From the NCBI GenBank assembly GCA_964019165.1, contig OZ025281.1:3056240-3120239 (forward strand): 64,000 nt of DNA. The letters are read 5' to 3'. Source of the stretch: Mastigias papua (Eukaryota; Cnidaria; Scyphozoa; Rhizostomeae; Mastigiidae). A program made the position numbers and the translations under genes. The notes below the pieces were generated by a model. That model saw nothing but the letters and a program-made list of their open reading frames with translations, was not told the origin of the DNA and made no database searches. Below, in pieces: positions 55,701-64,000 of this stretch (positions are counted from its first letter, which is position 1; every line of letters starts with the position of its first letter).

Positions 55701-57047
55701 TTAATATAATGCAAAATAATATAATATATTATAATATAATATAATATAATTTAATATAATATAATATAATATGATATACTATAATATAATATAATATATA
55801 TTGAAAAATAGTATTTTATTATTTTAGTTTTATACCATATAATCCCTGTAGCAATTATAATGCAATCGTAATAAACAAAGAATAAATGAATTATGAAATA
55901 AGATAAATTTGATTATTGATTATTAATTTCGTCGTCTATGCTATATTTTCATGTGATCACGTTAAATTTGAGGAGATCTGGGAGCTCTTCATGCAGTCCC
56001 CAATTGTGAGCTTATTTTTGGAAGTTCATGTCCCTCCCCACTCTGATCGTCTTTCATGGAAGTGCGTCTTTCACTTCTGAATTAGTAGGCCTGGCTACGT
56101 CAGTCCCACTTCGCAGCATCAGGAACATGTTTTCGGAAGGAGCTTATGTCGCGAGCTTTCTTACTATTTATTATCGACTTGGCTTCCTTCTTTTCATCAC
56201 ACATTCCATTTTGTCATTCAACCCTGTTGAATTGGCTCTGTTGTAATACCGTAAATCCTCCAATTAGCCCCCTGGGGCCTATGTATTATTTATGCTTTTT
56301 GGACATGGGCTTACTGTAGGGGTGGCTTGTTCGAGGGGATGGCTTTTTTAATTTTGTGACACATGCAAAAATAAAAGGCTTGTCGTCAAAACTCTTTATC
56401 TCAATTGTCATTTGAATCAGTCTGTTACAGAGTGTTCGTCATCTTCACTTATGGAAGCTTATTTGAATAGTGGGAACGTTTAAAGTTTTAGCAAGTTGAA
56501 GAATAGCAGTACTTATTGCAAGCTTTCTTCAGCTCATTGAAATGCTAGCTTATTATATCGATAATTTATTGTTAATTTTTAAACTGACATATTGTTAAAA
56601 TTGCTCTTATTTCATGACTGATTTTTGCAAATATTTGAGAAACTAATGTTTTTAGCAAGCTCATTAGATTTGTTTGTCAAAAGAATATGAATATTTGAGT
56701 GCTTGTAAATATTCTCGTTTGAGGTTGAACAGGAATTCGAGACTGAGCAGCAAATCGGGGCTTAGCAGCAATTCGAGGCTTAGCAGCAAATCGAGACTGA
56801 GCAGCAAGTCGTGCCTCAGTGTTGTCATTAAATATTTTCTTATACATTCAGGATGTGCCTTTTTTATTGTACTGCACTTATATTATGCTTACTATCCATT
56901 TCAGGTATATTTACGACGAAAACGGTGCCTGATTCGTCGGGAGGAAGCTCATCAAATCATAAATCAAGCAAGAAAAACAAAAAGGACACTATACAACTGA
57001 ACACGAGCAAACCGAGGAAGAAAAAGAAGTTTTGTTTCAATGTTTGA
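43785..57047 (+). CDS. RAB23: Rab GTPase RAB23, complete, 7 coding exons
   Basis: Small GTPase; in mammals a negative regulator of Hedgehog signalling acting around cilia and endosomes. Exons: 43785-43939, 47511-47596, 48441-48517, 50422-50501, 51211-51293, 55101-55196, 56905-57047; 720 bp, 239 aa (human 237). Nucleotide-binding motifs are intact: P-loop GNGAVGKSS (16-24), switch I T41 in [14 protein letters not shown] (64-69), NKID (121-124), TSVKED (150-155). FSTVDRASF and [12 protein letters not shown] are RAB23 hallmarks rather than generic Rab. The C-terminus is lysine-rich and ends KKKKFCFNV, so a single-cysteine CAAX-like box replaces the usual double cysteine, as in human RAB23 (CSIP). 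All junctions are GT-AG in consistent phase. Introns carry the SINE copy 2 complex (intron 1), a 19-bp array (intron 3), a 54-bp array (intron 4) and SINE copy 3 (intron 5). Confidence 0.97.
45022..45362. mobile_element. Insertion 1 within SINE copy 2
   Basis: About 340 bp absent from the other SINE copies. The ends are imperfectly inverse: TTTTTTATAAGAA-AC and GTTCTTATAAA-TTTTTTTATAAAAAG. It contains GAGTCTCAA/TTGAGCCTC and TTTCTTAA words like other members of the TACAC-T-rich family. The target duplication is not resolvable by eye. Confidence 0.6.
45405..45617. mobile_element. 213-bp inverted-end MITE within SINE copy 2
   Basis: Ends CAGGCCTTGCAATG and CATTGAAAGGCCTG form a 14-bp inverted repeat with one mismatch. 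CAATG occurs directly on both sides (45400-45404 and 45618-45622), an apparent 5-bp target duplication. The insertion splits the SINE 3' region that is contiguous at 29840-29870. No reading frame. The CAG start is hAT-like, but a 5-bp rather than 8-bp duplication leaves the superfamily open. Confidence 0.75.
45870..45985. repeat. Fragment of the TACAC-T-rich repeat family
   Basis: Ends near TATAATAGAAAAATGTGTATTG, the inverse of the TACACATTTTT terminus. The interior has AATTAAGAAACTTTTA and AGGCTTTGAGGAAG words. RAB23 intron 1. Incomplete; only the right end is clear. Confidence 0.4.
50035..50262. repeat. 19-bp minisatellite in RAB23 intron 3
   Basis: About twelve copies of TAGAATCTGACCAGAATCA with minor variants; successive units start at 50052 and 50071. 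The array ends about 160 bp before the exon 4 acceptor at 50421. The unit is non-palindromic with no spacers, so it is not a CRISPR array. Confidence 0.95.
50545..51100 (+). repeat. 54-bp frame-preserving minisatellite in RAB23 intron 4
   Basis: It starts about 45 bp after the exon 4 donor. AGTACTGATTCTG recurs at 50563, 50671 and 50833, spacings of 108 and 162 bp, both multiples of 54. Unit types alternate (AGTACTGATTCTG, AGTAATGATGCTG, AGTAATCATTCTG) in a higher-order order. Because 54 is divisible by three and TGA/TAA/TAG avoid two frames, long open frames exist on both strands. One reads about eight 18-residue units of the form DCGDSxxxVxxKD. It decays into looser GAT-rich repeats after about 50970. 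Confidence 0.9.
52256..52440. repeat. Possible inverted-end repeat in RAB23 intron 5
   Basis: Left GCGACGAATAATTTTCGCAATC and right GCGATTGGGTTT-like inverse with CGCAATAGATTTTATTGTCGTTG face each other loosely around a palindromic centre (GGATTGGTTTTA, GCTAATTGGATTTTA). No clear target duplication. Confidence 0.3.
53830..54080 (+). mobile_element. tRNA-derived SINE, copy 3
   Basis: Body matches copies 1 and 2 (ATCATAGTTGGCATGCTCGC, CTGTCCACCCAGCAGCA, GGAACTGGCCACCCTACCTC, CATGGGACT, end CCTTTACCTTTA). B-box-like GGTTCGGCGCG remains; the A-box end is truncated or diverged. RAB23 intron 5, directly abutting the next element. Confidence 0.75.
54081..54253. mobile_element. Palindromic element rich in ACTCGGAC words
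   Basis: Left AAATCCCGTTAAGTCGTACC and right GGCATAACGGGGCTCTG are inverse around CCGTTA. The interior has direct and inverted copies of AAGTCGGACTCTCG and AACTCGGAC. It sits against the 3' end of SINE copy 3, possibly inserted at its tail. No reading frame. Confidence 0.5.
55420..55810. repeat. ATAAT pentamer array in RAB23 intron 6
   Basis: About 390 bp of nearly pure A/T with repeated TATAA and ATAAT words, like 1-235 and 20985-21300. Confidence 0.85.
56250..56400 (+). repeat. Dispersed repeat with TACCGTAAAT start, copy 1
   Basis: TACCGTAAATCCTCCAATTA then GCCCCCTGGGGCCTA, GGGGTGGCTTGTTCGAGGGG, TTTTGTGACACA. A related copy lies at 60600-60730 (TACTGTAAACGCTCGTATTA, GCCTCCTTGGGAG, GGGTTGGTTCGAGGGG, TTGTGACCCACA). 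RAB23 intron 6. Confidence 0.5.
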
Positions 57048-58139
57048 ATTCCATGCATTCCCAGGGTCGATAGTGATGTGCGCTTCTGTGGTATGTAAAA
57101 AACGTTGCATAATTCAAGATGAATTTGTATGGGGGAGAGAATTTGCTCTGTTTTAGCAGTTTGAGCATATTGATATTTACACCAATACATCTAATACCGC
57201 CTACAATATAATCTTCAGTATTCAGTGTGCCACACCTGTCCTGGTCTCTAGTGCTTTGCAGCTGTGTAATTTTCCATGCTATATGTTCAGTGTATAATGG
57301 GCTCATATGTTAAGTCATGGTATGAATTTCTTTTGAACGATGTGACCCAAGGGTGTCTGACTTTCTCCCATAGAGGACCTGAGTTGATGGCCATCTATTG
57401 CAAATGCAAATGAACCGTTTATTGTAGTTTTTGTTGACTGTGTCACTGAGGCGCAGATCGATGATGGAAATTTGAACGTGGACTACGTGTGATCTTTAGA
57501 TGAGACTCGCCTTTCATAGAACTTTAGCGCCTATATTGACTTGCATACTTCACGTACATACCTACTTTGACTGAGTTTACTCGCCATCCTGCAATTTAAG
57601 GCTGACTTTTTATCAGCGATTATTAGGCCATAAAAATTTTGGGAAAAATATCATGTCTTCTTCAGACATAGGCTTGTTTTCCACGCTGTCCCCCCTCCGC
57701 CAGTTTTGCATTTTAGCAATTGCTCGGTCTATTGCAAAGAAGCAAACAATTTTACTGCAAATCACAAGGCCTTTGTAGGTGTTTGAGAAGTAGTTAACTG
57801 CCTTTAGTATTTGCTTTCTATTAATCTAAAAGAAGGATTAAGAGCACAAACTTTGCTACTTTCTGCTGTCCCATGCAAAACAGGAAAGGACACGAGGCCA
57901 CCTTGTCCGCTACTCTGCAGATGGAGACTTGCATTTCTTATACTTTAATTCAAAACAAAATAGACAGGATCAAAGAAGGCTTCATGCCAAATAATGCAAG
58001 AGAAATGATGAGCTGAATTTATTTTGTGATTCATTCTGGTCAGCTTGTTTTTAAGTTTGATTGTTTATTTGGCACAAAGATATAAAACTTTGGTATCGGA
58101 CTAAGATAAAACGAGTCAGGAAGTAGTCTATCTAGAGAG

Positions 58140-58402
58140 CAGGGTGACCAGGAAAAAGACGGAGTTCAGGACATTGTTAGGGAATTTATTTTTTGTCATG
58201 GAAATCAGTGAGTTTAACAAGAGTTTGGGAAAATCAAGGAAGTTTGTAATGTTGACGCTTTCAAAATAGAGACTCAATTGTTTTACTAGACTGAACACGA
58301 GGATGTTGAATGCTGGGAAAATTTCAGGGACTTTCAAAAGCTAGTCAAGGAGATCAGGGAAAAATCAGGGAATTTCATGAACAAATGTCACTGGTCACCC
58401 TG
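58140..58402. mobile_element. hAT-like MITE with CAGGGTGACCAG ends
   Basis: Left CAGGGTGACCAGG (58140-58152) and right CTGGTCACCCTG (58391-58402) are perfect 12-bp inverted repeats. Flanks CTAGAGAG and ATAGAGGT partly agree (TAGAG), compatible with a decayed 8-bp duplication. The interior holds repeated 'CAGGGAATTT/GGGAAAATCA' words. No reading frame. Confidence 0.7.
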
Positions 58403-58953
58403 ATAGAGGTACATGGGGTTTTTTGTGTAGTATCTCGTATGGCTTTCCATGTGTATGATAATTATTGAATGTTTTATATATCTTTAAATTCAAAGGGGAG
58501 AAGATTCATGTTACTAAGCGATCACATTTATATGTCATACGACTCAAAGTCTTCATGTAATCGTCAATCACCTGATCAAATTATTTTGCATATAAGCTAG
58601 GAAATCATAATTGTTTTTCATATAATTGTCATAATTAGCTAGTGTATTTTCAAGATCAGCTACACAGTTATTGATATTTTATTCGCCCATTGTATTCCAT
58701 ATAGAATCTTTTAGAATATCCATCATTTATATGACAAACAACAAATTTCCCCATTTCTCCTTTTAGTTTACAGTTCACCGTTTATTTCGCTCGAACATTA
58801 TCCAGTTCCCATGCCACAAATCCGATACTGCTGTTCCCAACGAATTCATAAACTTACTGCTTTTGCTGAGAATCAATCCACTGCGGGAGAATATTTACCT
58901 GTCAAGTAACATTTAGCGTAACGGCGTTTGATAGGACAATGTTTATCGTCGGT

Positions 58954-58972
58954 GGGGGGGGGGGGGGGGGGG
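58954..58972. repeat. Poly-G tract (19 G)
   Basis: Nineteen consecutive Gs in AT-rich intergenic DNA; possible G-quadruplex. Length may be affected by sequencing error. Confidence 0.9.
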
Positions 58973-59615
58973 TTCGTTTTTGTCGCTCATATGCTAGTGA
59001 GCCAATCCAACTCGAGCAAGTCTTGTTAGCGTATTTTTGTATGACAATTGAAGCTACAGTTTTATATGTTTTATGTTGGTATTATGGTTTACAGCTTCGT
59101 TGCTAACTTAAATTTATCTGATTACTTTACGGTAATTGTGAATTATATTCATCAAGCATACGGTGTTTAATGTTTACAGCCTTTTCTTTCAGCCTATTAT
59201 TTTTTGCGATTAGTTGTTATCTGTATGTTCCAGGCCTAAGGGAGGTAGTTGAGATCTTGTATGCTGCACAGGCCCTGTTGCCTAAAGTGAAAAAGTACAC
59301 TGTGGTAACTTTAAAAATTGGGAGTGGGAAAGAATGAACCGATAGCAGATGAGGTGAGATAATATAGATTGATATTGAAGTGAGGAATGGGGGATGTGAG
59401 ACGGAGTTGATTATTTACAAAAGATGAGCAAGAAGTGGCGAATGAGAGGATGAGCCAATTTGCATGAGGTAAAAGGATGGTCCAGGAAAGATGAAGTGAC
59501 AGTTTGGAACCTGATGTCGTGGAAGAATGGGGCACATGGTTTTGTTTGATAATGGGGCGTCAGATAGATCAGACCAATAAGAGATAGGTAGAAGCGAAAA
59601 TGGGAAATGAGATAG

Positions 59616-59775
59616 AATACACGTTTTTTTTATGTAAGAAGCAAACTGTTTCTTCTTTCAGTGGATGTTTCTTAATATTTTGTCAAATCCAGCCTTAATT
59701 GTTTCTTAACATTATTGAAATTTCCCATAGCAACAAGACAACTATAGACGAGAAATTGTAGTTGAAGCTTGAATG
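59616..59775 (-). mobile_element. Non-autonomous repeat, TACAC-T-rich ends, copy C (inverted)
   Basis: The left end ATACACGTTTTTTTTATGTA and interior, read on the minus strand, give TTTCTCGTCTATAGTTGTCT, AGGCTGGATTTGACAAAATA and TTAAGAAACATCCA. These match copies at 14745 and 29965. It is the clearest evidence that the family is dispersed in both orientations. Confidence 0.6.
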
Positions 59776-60339
59776 GAGGGGGGGGGGCTTAGACTGGAGA
59801 AGTTATTTGAAAATAGAGCATGAATATTTATGCATGGAATTTTATTGTTGCTATGGCAAATTTTCTTCTCATTTGCATAAGGATTTTTATTGCAAGAAGG
59901 CTTCTTTTCACAATATGCTATTTTTTATATATAAAGGGCATATTCAAAAAGTACGTGCTCTCAATATTAATCGATTGTGGGCCCCCTCCCCCTTATACGC
60001 TGGTGTACATGTTGGGAGGTACCCTTACCCCCGAGTGTACGTACTGTTAAGTCAACCACCCCCGCCTAAATATTTGAATCTATGATTTTTCTCACTGTTT
60101 TCAAAGCTTGCAAAATTTAATATTTACCCGAGAAATTTAGAATTAATGGTTTATCATACTCAGTACGGCCTTGCGTGTCGAATCTTATTTATTTAGGGTG
60201 CTTCGCAAGTAAGTAGCGTTTGAAAGCTAGATGGGCATCCCTCCCCTGTATGTTTTCGTGCGCTTTTTTAGGTACCCCCAATTTAGCGAGTACGTACTTT
60301 TTGAATGGCCGCGTTATTTCTGATTGAAGGGAGCCTGGG

Positions 60340-60436
60340 CTGAAATGTCGGTCAGTCTCGTTTCCAATGCTTAGGCCTTCTTTCGACACGTCTTTGCCAC
60401 AGTTCTCAAGCGTGCAATAGACTGGAAATATATCAG
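60340..60436 (+). other. Possible non-coding first exon of OST4
   Basis: The OST4 ATG lies one base after a TTTTTCAG acceptor (62087), so a leader exon upstream is needed. A perfect CAG/GTAAGT donor occurs at 60436/60437. The 5' limit is arbitrary. Confidence 0.25.
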
Positions 60437-60599
60437 GTAAGTGCTTCATGAACTTTTCTGATTAACAGCGAAGCAAATAGGTTTTGTTTCTTCCTTACTG
60501 AGTTTCTTCGACAGCAAAATAAAAGCTGGAGAGTTAAGCCTTGATGGCTTGAACTAGATGGCCTAGTCCTCTTGAATTTCACATTGTTTTCGTCTACAC

Positions 60600-60730
60600 A
60601 TACTGTAAACGCTCGTATTAGCCTCCTTGGGAGCTTGAGGAGAGGGTTGGTTCGAGGGGGGGGGCAGCAGAGTGTTGTGACCCACACCACAAAAAGTGAA
60701 GGCCTATCTTCAAACTTTTCATTGTATGAA
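60600..60730 (+). repeat. Dispersed repeat with TACTGTAAA start, copy 2
   Basis: Counterpart of 56250-56400; shares the start, the TTCGAGGGG block followed by a G tract, and TTGTGAC-CACA. Confidence 0.5.
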
Positions 60731-62088
60731 ATAAGCTAAATATAGGCTTTTGGTCAAGTGGGCGAGAGTGTCCATCATCTTCTGTGATGGGGACTTATAA
60801 GAGGTGGGTGCTATTTTGAGGGACAGCAATTTAAGAATTGGCAGTAGACATTCTCGTATCTTTTAATATCAGTTTCTCAGTGGCTACAGAAGGACTGATT
60901 AGATTATGATAATTAACTTTCTGCACAATTAATTGCATAATAATAGTCTACTAAAAGCACATGAGAGAGGAGGTAGATGAGATGTGCGTCTGATCTTCAC
61001 AATCTCTGTGCCTGTTTTCTTCTTATATATACTTTACATTGAGCTATACTGAGGTATTATGTACAAATGTGTTGGTATGTTAGTAAGAAAATTACATTTA
61101 TTAAATAGAGATCTGACTGTAGCTGTAGCTGAACTTCATTGCATAGATTACATAAATTTGTGCAGAAATACCTTAGGCTGTTTAGTTTTTGCGTCAGCTA
61201 AATTTAGCAAAAATTAGTCCAGATTTAGAGCATGTTTGATTTAGCAGATAGCAGCTTAGATCAATTAAGATTGATACAAAAATTAATTTTAATGCAATCT
61301 CAATTTAGCAAAGACATACCTTTTTGCTAAAATCACTAAAATAACATGACGTAAAAATTAAACAGCCTACGGTATATATTTAAGATTTTAAGTTAGAGTG
61401 AATCACAATGGAATTGTTTGTCTGTTTGTTAACATATAATAGACTGACAAAGGTATGAAACAATTGCAGAGGGAATGGTCTTGTATTTGATAATGGACTT
61501 GCATAAGGAGATGCCTGAGATGCAGCATGTGCTACTGGTGTAATAGATAATTAAGTGAAGATAGAAGAATTGGTATAAGTGCTGGAGTGTAGTTGCCTAA
61601 AAGTGTAATGTCTACACATTCACTACACACTTAGTTCTCTTTAAAAGCTCAGATTTTCAAGCTCAGTTCTCTGTCAACCTCAATTCTCTTTTATGTTCCG
61701 TTCTCTTTACAAGGTCAGTACTCTTCAGACTTTAATTTATGATAACAGTAGCCTGCTAGAGCTAGACAAAGAAAGAAGAATGCTACTTTAGTCATACGGA
61801 ATTGTGCAGAAGTAACTGTATGAAGTGTCTAACAGATGAGACAGATGAGGAAGACTACTTATTGAGAAGAAGCAATGAAATTGTGTGTGTATCTGTATGT
61901 CAAAGTCTTGAAAAAGTGTTTGAATTGGTAGATTGGTGTTGAGTTGAAGGAGAAGATTAGATATTTTGAATTAAACACTACATACAAAGCAGGGACATGT
62001 GACTTTGCAGTACATTGTAAGCATCAGTGTTTGTTAATTGTTTCTTATATTTATGTCTGAATGATTATTGTGTACTTTCTTTTTCAGA

Positions 62089-62205
62089 ATGATAACTGAC
62101 AACCAGCTTGCAGTCTTTGCCAATGCTCTTGGTGTTAGCTTATTTCTCCTTTGTGTGCTGTACCACTATGTAGCTGTGAATGGCCCAAAGAAGAAAGAGG
62201 AATAG
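62089..62205 (+). CDS. OST4: OST4, small oligosaccharyltransferase subunit (38 aa)
   Basis: A 38-residue single-pass ER membrane protein that stabilises the oligosaccharyltransferase complex, which transfers the lipid-linked glycan to Asn in nascent secretory proteins. The sequence opens [20 protein letters not shown] and ends [14 protein letters not shown]; human OST4 is 37 aa and nearly identical. One membrane segment spans about residues 8-30, with a lysine-rich cytosolic tail. The exon begins one base before the ATG after TTTTTCAG, so the 5' UTR is spliced. A GAG/GTACTA donor (62233) and an ATTTCAG acceptor (62352) hint at a 3' UTR intron. AATAAA follows at 62502. The frame is too short for usual ORF cut-offs but unmistakable. 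Confidence 0.97.
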   Translation: MITDNQLAVFANALGVSLFLLCVLYHYVAVNGPKKKEE

Positions 62206-62501
62206 ATTTAAGGCAAACTTTTTTGTTTCGAGGTACTAGAACTCATATTTTGTTTTAGTTAATCTTTAGCTAGGCTTACAACATAGTATTAAATTATTTA
62301 GGATGTGCAGTTTTAATTTGAGAAGTAGACAATGCTTGATGTTTCATTTCAGGATTTCCGGGTTGCAGTACCGCAGCAAGTGTCAATTTTCAATGGACAA
62401 TGATGTGGATGTAATAAAGAAGACGAGATAGTGACTCTGATGGGTATCGTAGAGTCAAAATTAAGATTTATGTCAAAGTTTCTAATAGTGAAATTGTGTT
62501 G

Positions 62502-62507
62502 AATAAA
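62502..62507 (+). promoter_or_regulatory. Poly(A) signal, OST4
   Basis: AATAAA about 300 bp after the OST4 stop, followed by a GT/T-rich stretch (GGAGTTGTTTCATTTTG) typical of a downstream element. Confidence 0.65.
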
Positions 62508-63324
62508 GATGGAGTTGTTTCATTTTGATTTGAATTCTTCTCCTTTGTGAAACTTATTGGTAGAAAAGCCTTTCCTAAGCTTAATGATTCCCCACCTTGA
62601 ATACTTAGATAGACTTGTTAGTTAGGCAATTTAGACATAGCACTAGATTGTATGAATGCTCTGAATGCAGTTGGTTCACTAGGGTCACCGATAAGAACAG
62701 ACTTCTGTTTTTCTGCGTTGGCTACAGCATCACTTTTTATAGCTTTTAAAATATGAAGACATAGAACATGTTCTTTTATGGTACCTTATTCTTGAAAAAT
62801 TGGTTGAATAATATGAGTTTATCAAATCCTATTTCAATACATCTTACACCATACAACTTCTTAAAAGTCATATATTTTATTACACAAGATTCTAAAGGTT
62901 TAATATCCAATTTAGTACTTTCACAAAATGTTTGATGTTAAAGCACTTAATTTAATGCATTTAGTTATATTTCAATTAAGAAGAGCCAAGTTTCATTCAT
63001 AAATGCACCTTTTTGCACAAAGAGACAGATTTCTCTGTCTGCGTTGCAGTATAGAATAAGACTATTCCTCTTTATATTAACACTTTCAAACAAAATGGCA
63101 CAAACAATCCACCTAACATGAAGTTGCAAGTCTAATTTAATAAAAGTTCTGAAATTGTTGTATCATATACTCGTGAACAGCACAAAATTATTGTCAAAGC
63201 TGATCACATCCAAGCGGCCTATCAAGTGGCTGTATGAGTGCAAGGAAGAAAAGGTATTGAATTTTCACTGTGTCGTGCTTGATCGTAACCAGGTCTTGAT
63301 ACAGAAAACGATCTTTCTGGGGTG

Positions 63325-63590
63325 GCATTTTATACTGCACTGTAAAAAGTGGGAGGCGGTGTCCCCCAGCCCCCTGGTTTCGATGCCCCTGTGTAGGTGG
63401 TACTAAAACGAGTACTAAAGTACATATGCTATAAAAAGTGGAGGGAGCTACACAGGGCGGTGAAGCAACATTTTTGGTTGGGGGGCAGGATTAGACAGAT
63501 TAACATAAAAGGGTGCTAAACGGATACTAAATTACATTTGTCATAAAAAGTAGAGGGCTATACCCCTAGTCCCTGGCTCCGCCACCCTTG
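63325..63590. repeat. Repeated GTAAAAAGTGGAGGG segment
   Basis: Three partial copies: GTAAAAAGTGGGAGGCGGTG (about 63341), ATAAAAAGTGGAGGGAGCTA (about 63431) and CATAAAAAGTAGAGGGCTAT (about 63541). The last two are preceded by ACTAAA-TACAT, and the first and last are followed by CCCCTAG/CCCCAGCCCCCTGG. Likely part of a dispersed element. Confidence 0.5.
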
Positions 63591-63920
63591 ATATCCCTCT
63601 TTGAACAATTTTTTGGCATGCCCTCTCTGTAGATTAGACCCCTGCCTCTGAAACATCCCAAATGCTTCCCCAAGTTTTGTACTCAAGTGAACAATTCCCA
63701 AGGAGATCTGAGTCTTTGTCTGCACTACCATTTGACGAGCCAAGGAGACAATTGGCTCAATTCAAAGAAACCTACACTTGCCGCGCAATTCAATCCACTT
63801 CCTGTTTCCGGTTGTGGTTAGCATGCTGAGAGCTTCACGCTTTGATCATTTGATTCAGTACGTGAGACAAAGAATCTACGAAGGACAGGTTTGTTAAACC
63901 TGGACAAATCGTCCTTCACG

Positions 63921-64000
63921 ATGCGATTTTTAGCGATTCTATCTGCGTTATTTCTCCAGTGTGTGGTAGGGCAGGTGCTACAGCCTCCCTATTTCGATAT
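63921..64000 (+). CDS. Secreted protein N-terminus, probable laminin alpha chain, 3'-partial
   Basis: ATG at 63921 opens a signal peptide (MRFLAILSALFLQCVVGQ), with a likely cleavage after VVG. The next residues VLQPPYFD agree with the start of the laminin N-terminal (LN) domain of alpha-3/alpha-5 type chains, which begins PPYFNLA. Laminins are basement-membrane trimers; the LN domain drives network polymerisation. Only 26 codons are visible before the window ends, so the identification rests on a short match. A netrin or another LN-domain protein is an alternative. The frame is open to the edge, with no donor seen before it. Confidence 0.55.
   Translation, partial: MRFLAILSALFLQCVVGQVLQPPYFD

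Larger units (their letters stand above)
57048..62088. other. Intergenic, RAB23 to OST4
   Basis: No supported coding region. It contains the RAB23 3' UTR, a hAT-like element (58140-58402), a poly-G tract (58954-58972), an inverted repeat-family copy (about 59616-59770), a dispersed repeat (60600-60730) and a candidate OST4 leader exon ending at 60436. Confidence 0.55.
62206..63920. other. Intergenic, OST4 to laminin-like gene
   Basis: Contains the OST4 3' UTR to about 62530, a repeated segment at about 63325-63590, and the promoter and leader of the last gene. No other gene recognised. Confidence 0.55.

Overview
This is nuclear DNA from a multicellular animal. The genes are split by GT-AG introns, non-coding DNA is very AT-rich, and the gene set is metazoan: a TRPN (NOMPC-type) channel, the Hedgehog-pathway GTPase RAB23, and a secreted start exon resembling laminin alpha. 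I cannot name the phylum. TRPN, the modest introns and the dense small DNA transposons and microsatellites fit a non-bilaterian or other invertebrate better than a vertebrate, but this is inference.

Layout, left to right. 304-13649 (+): 3' part of a TRPN gene, with 16 ankyrin-repeat exons and one 36-bp microexon, all phase 0, then one 1659-bp exon carrying the linker, channel and tail. 16871-23241 (+): complete eIF2 alpha in six exons, 315 aa. 25246-26022 (-): single-exon ankyrin-repeat protein, convergent with eIF2 alpha. 28958-39860 (+): complete RNase H1 in eight exons, 228 aa. 43785-57047 (+): complete RAB23 in seven coding exons, 239 aa, ending in a CAAX-like CFNV. 62089-62205 (+): 38-aa OST4, a gene easily missed. 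63921-64000 (+): first coding exon of a secreted protein, probably a laminin alpha chain. The coding models were assembled by matching splice sites and phase with family sequence; each complete gene keeps one frame from ATG to stop.

Introns and intergenic DNA hold most of the unusual content. There are three elements with TTA/TAA target duplications and inverted ends (PIF/Harbinger or Tourist type), one carrying a MADF-domain reading frame. There is a tRNA-derived SINE in three copies, one interrupted by two further insertions, one of which has an exact 5-bp target duplication. A repeat with an (ATC)n tail is present twice. A loosely related family of inverted-end elements sharing TACAC-T-rich termini is scattered throughout. 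Tandem arrays include a 54-bp, frame-preserving array in a RAB23 intron.

The genes are not an operon and have unrelated jobs: mechanosensory channel, translation initiation, RNA:DNA hybrid removal, ciliary/Hedgehog trafficking, N-glycosylation and basement membrane. I see no prokaryotic, viral or CRISPR content.
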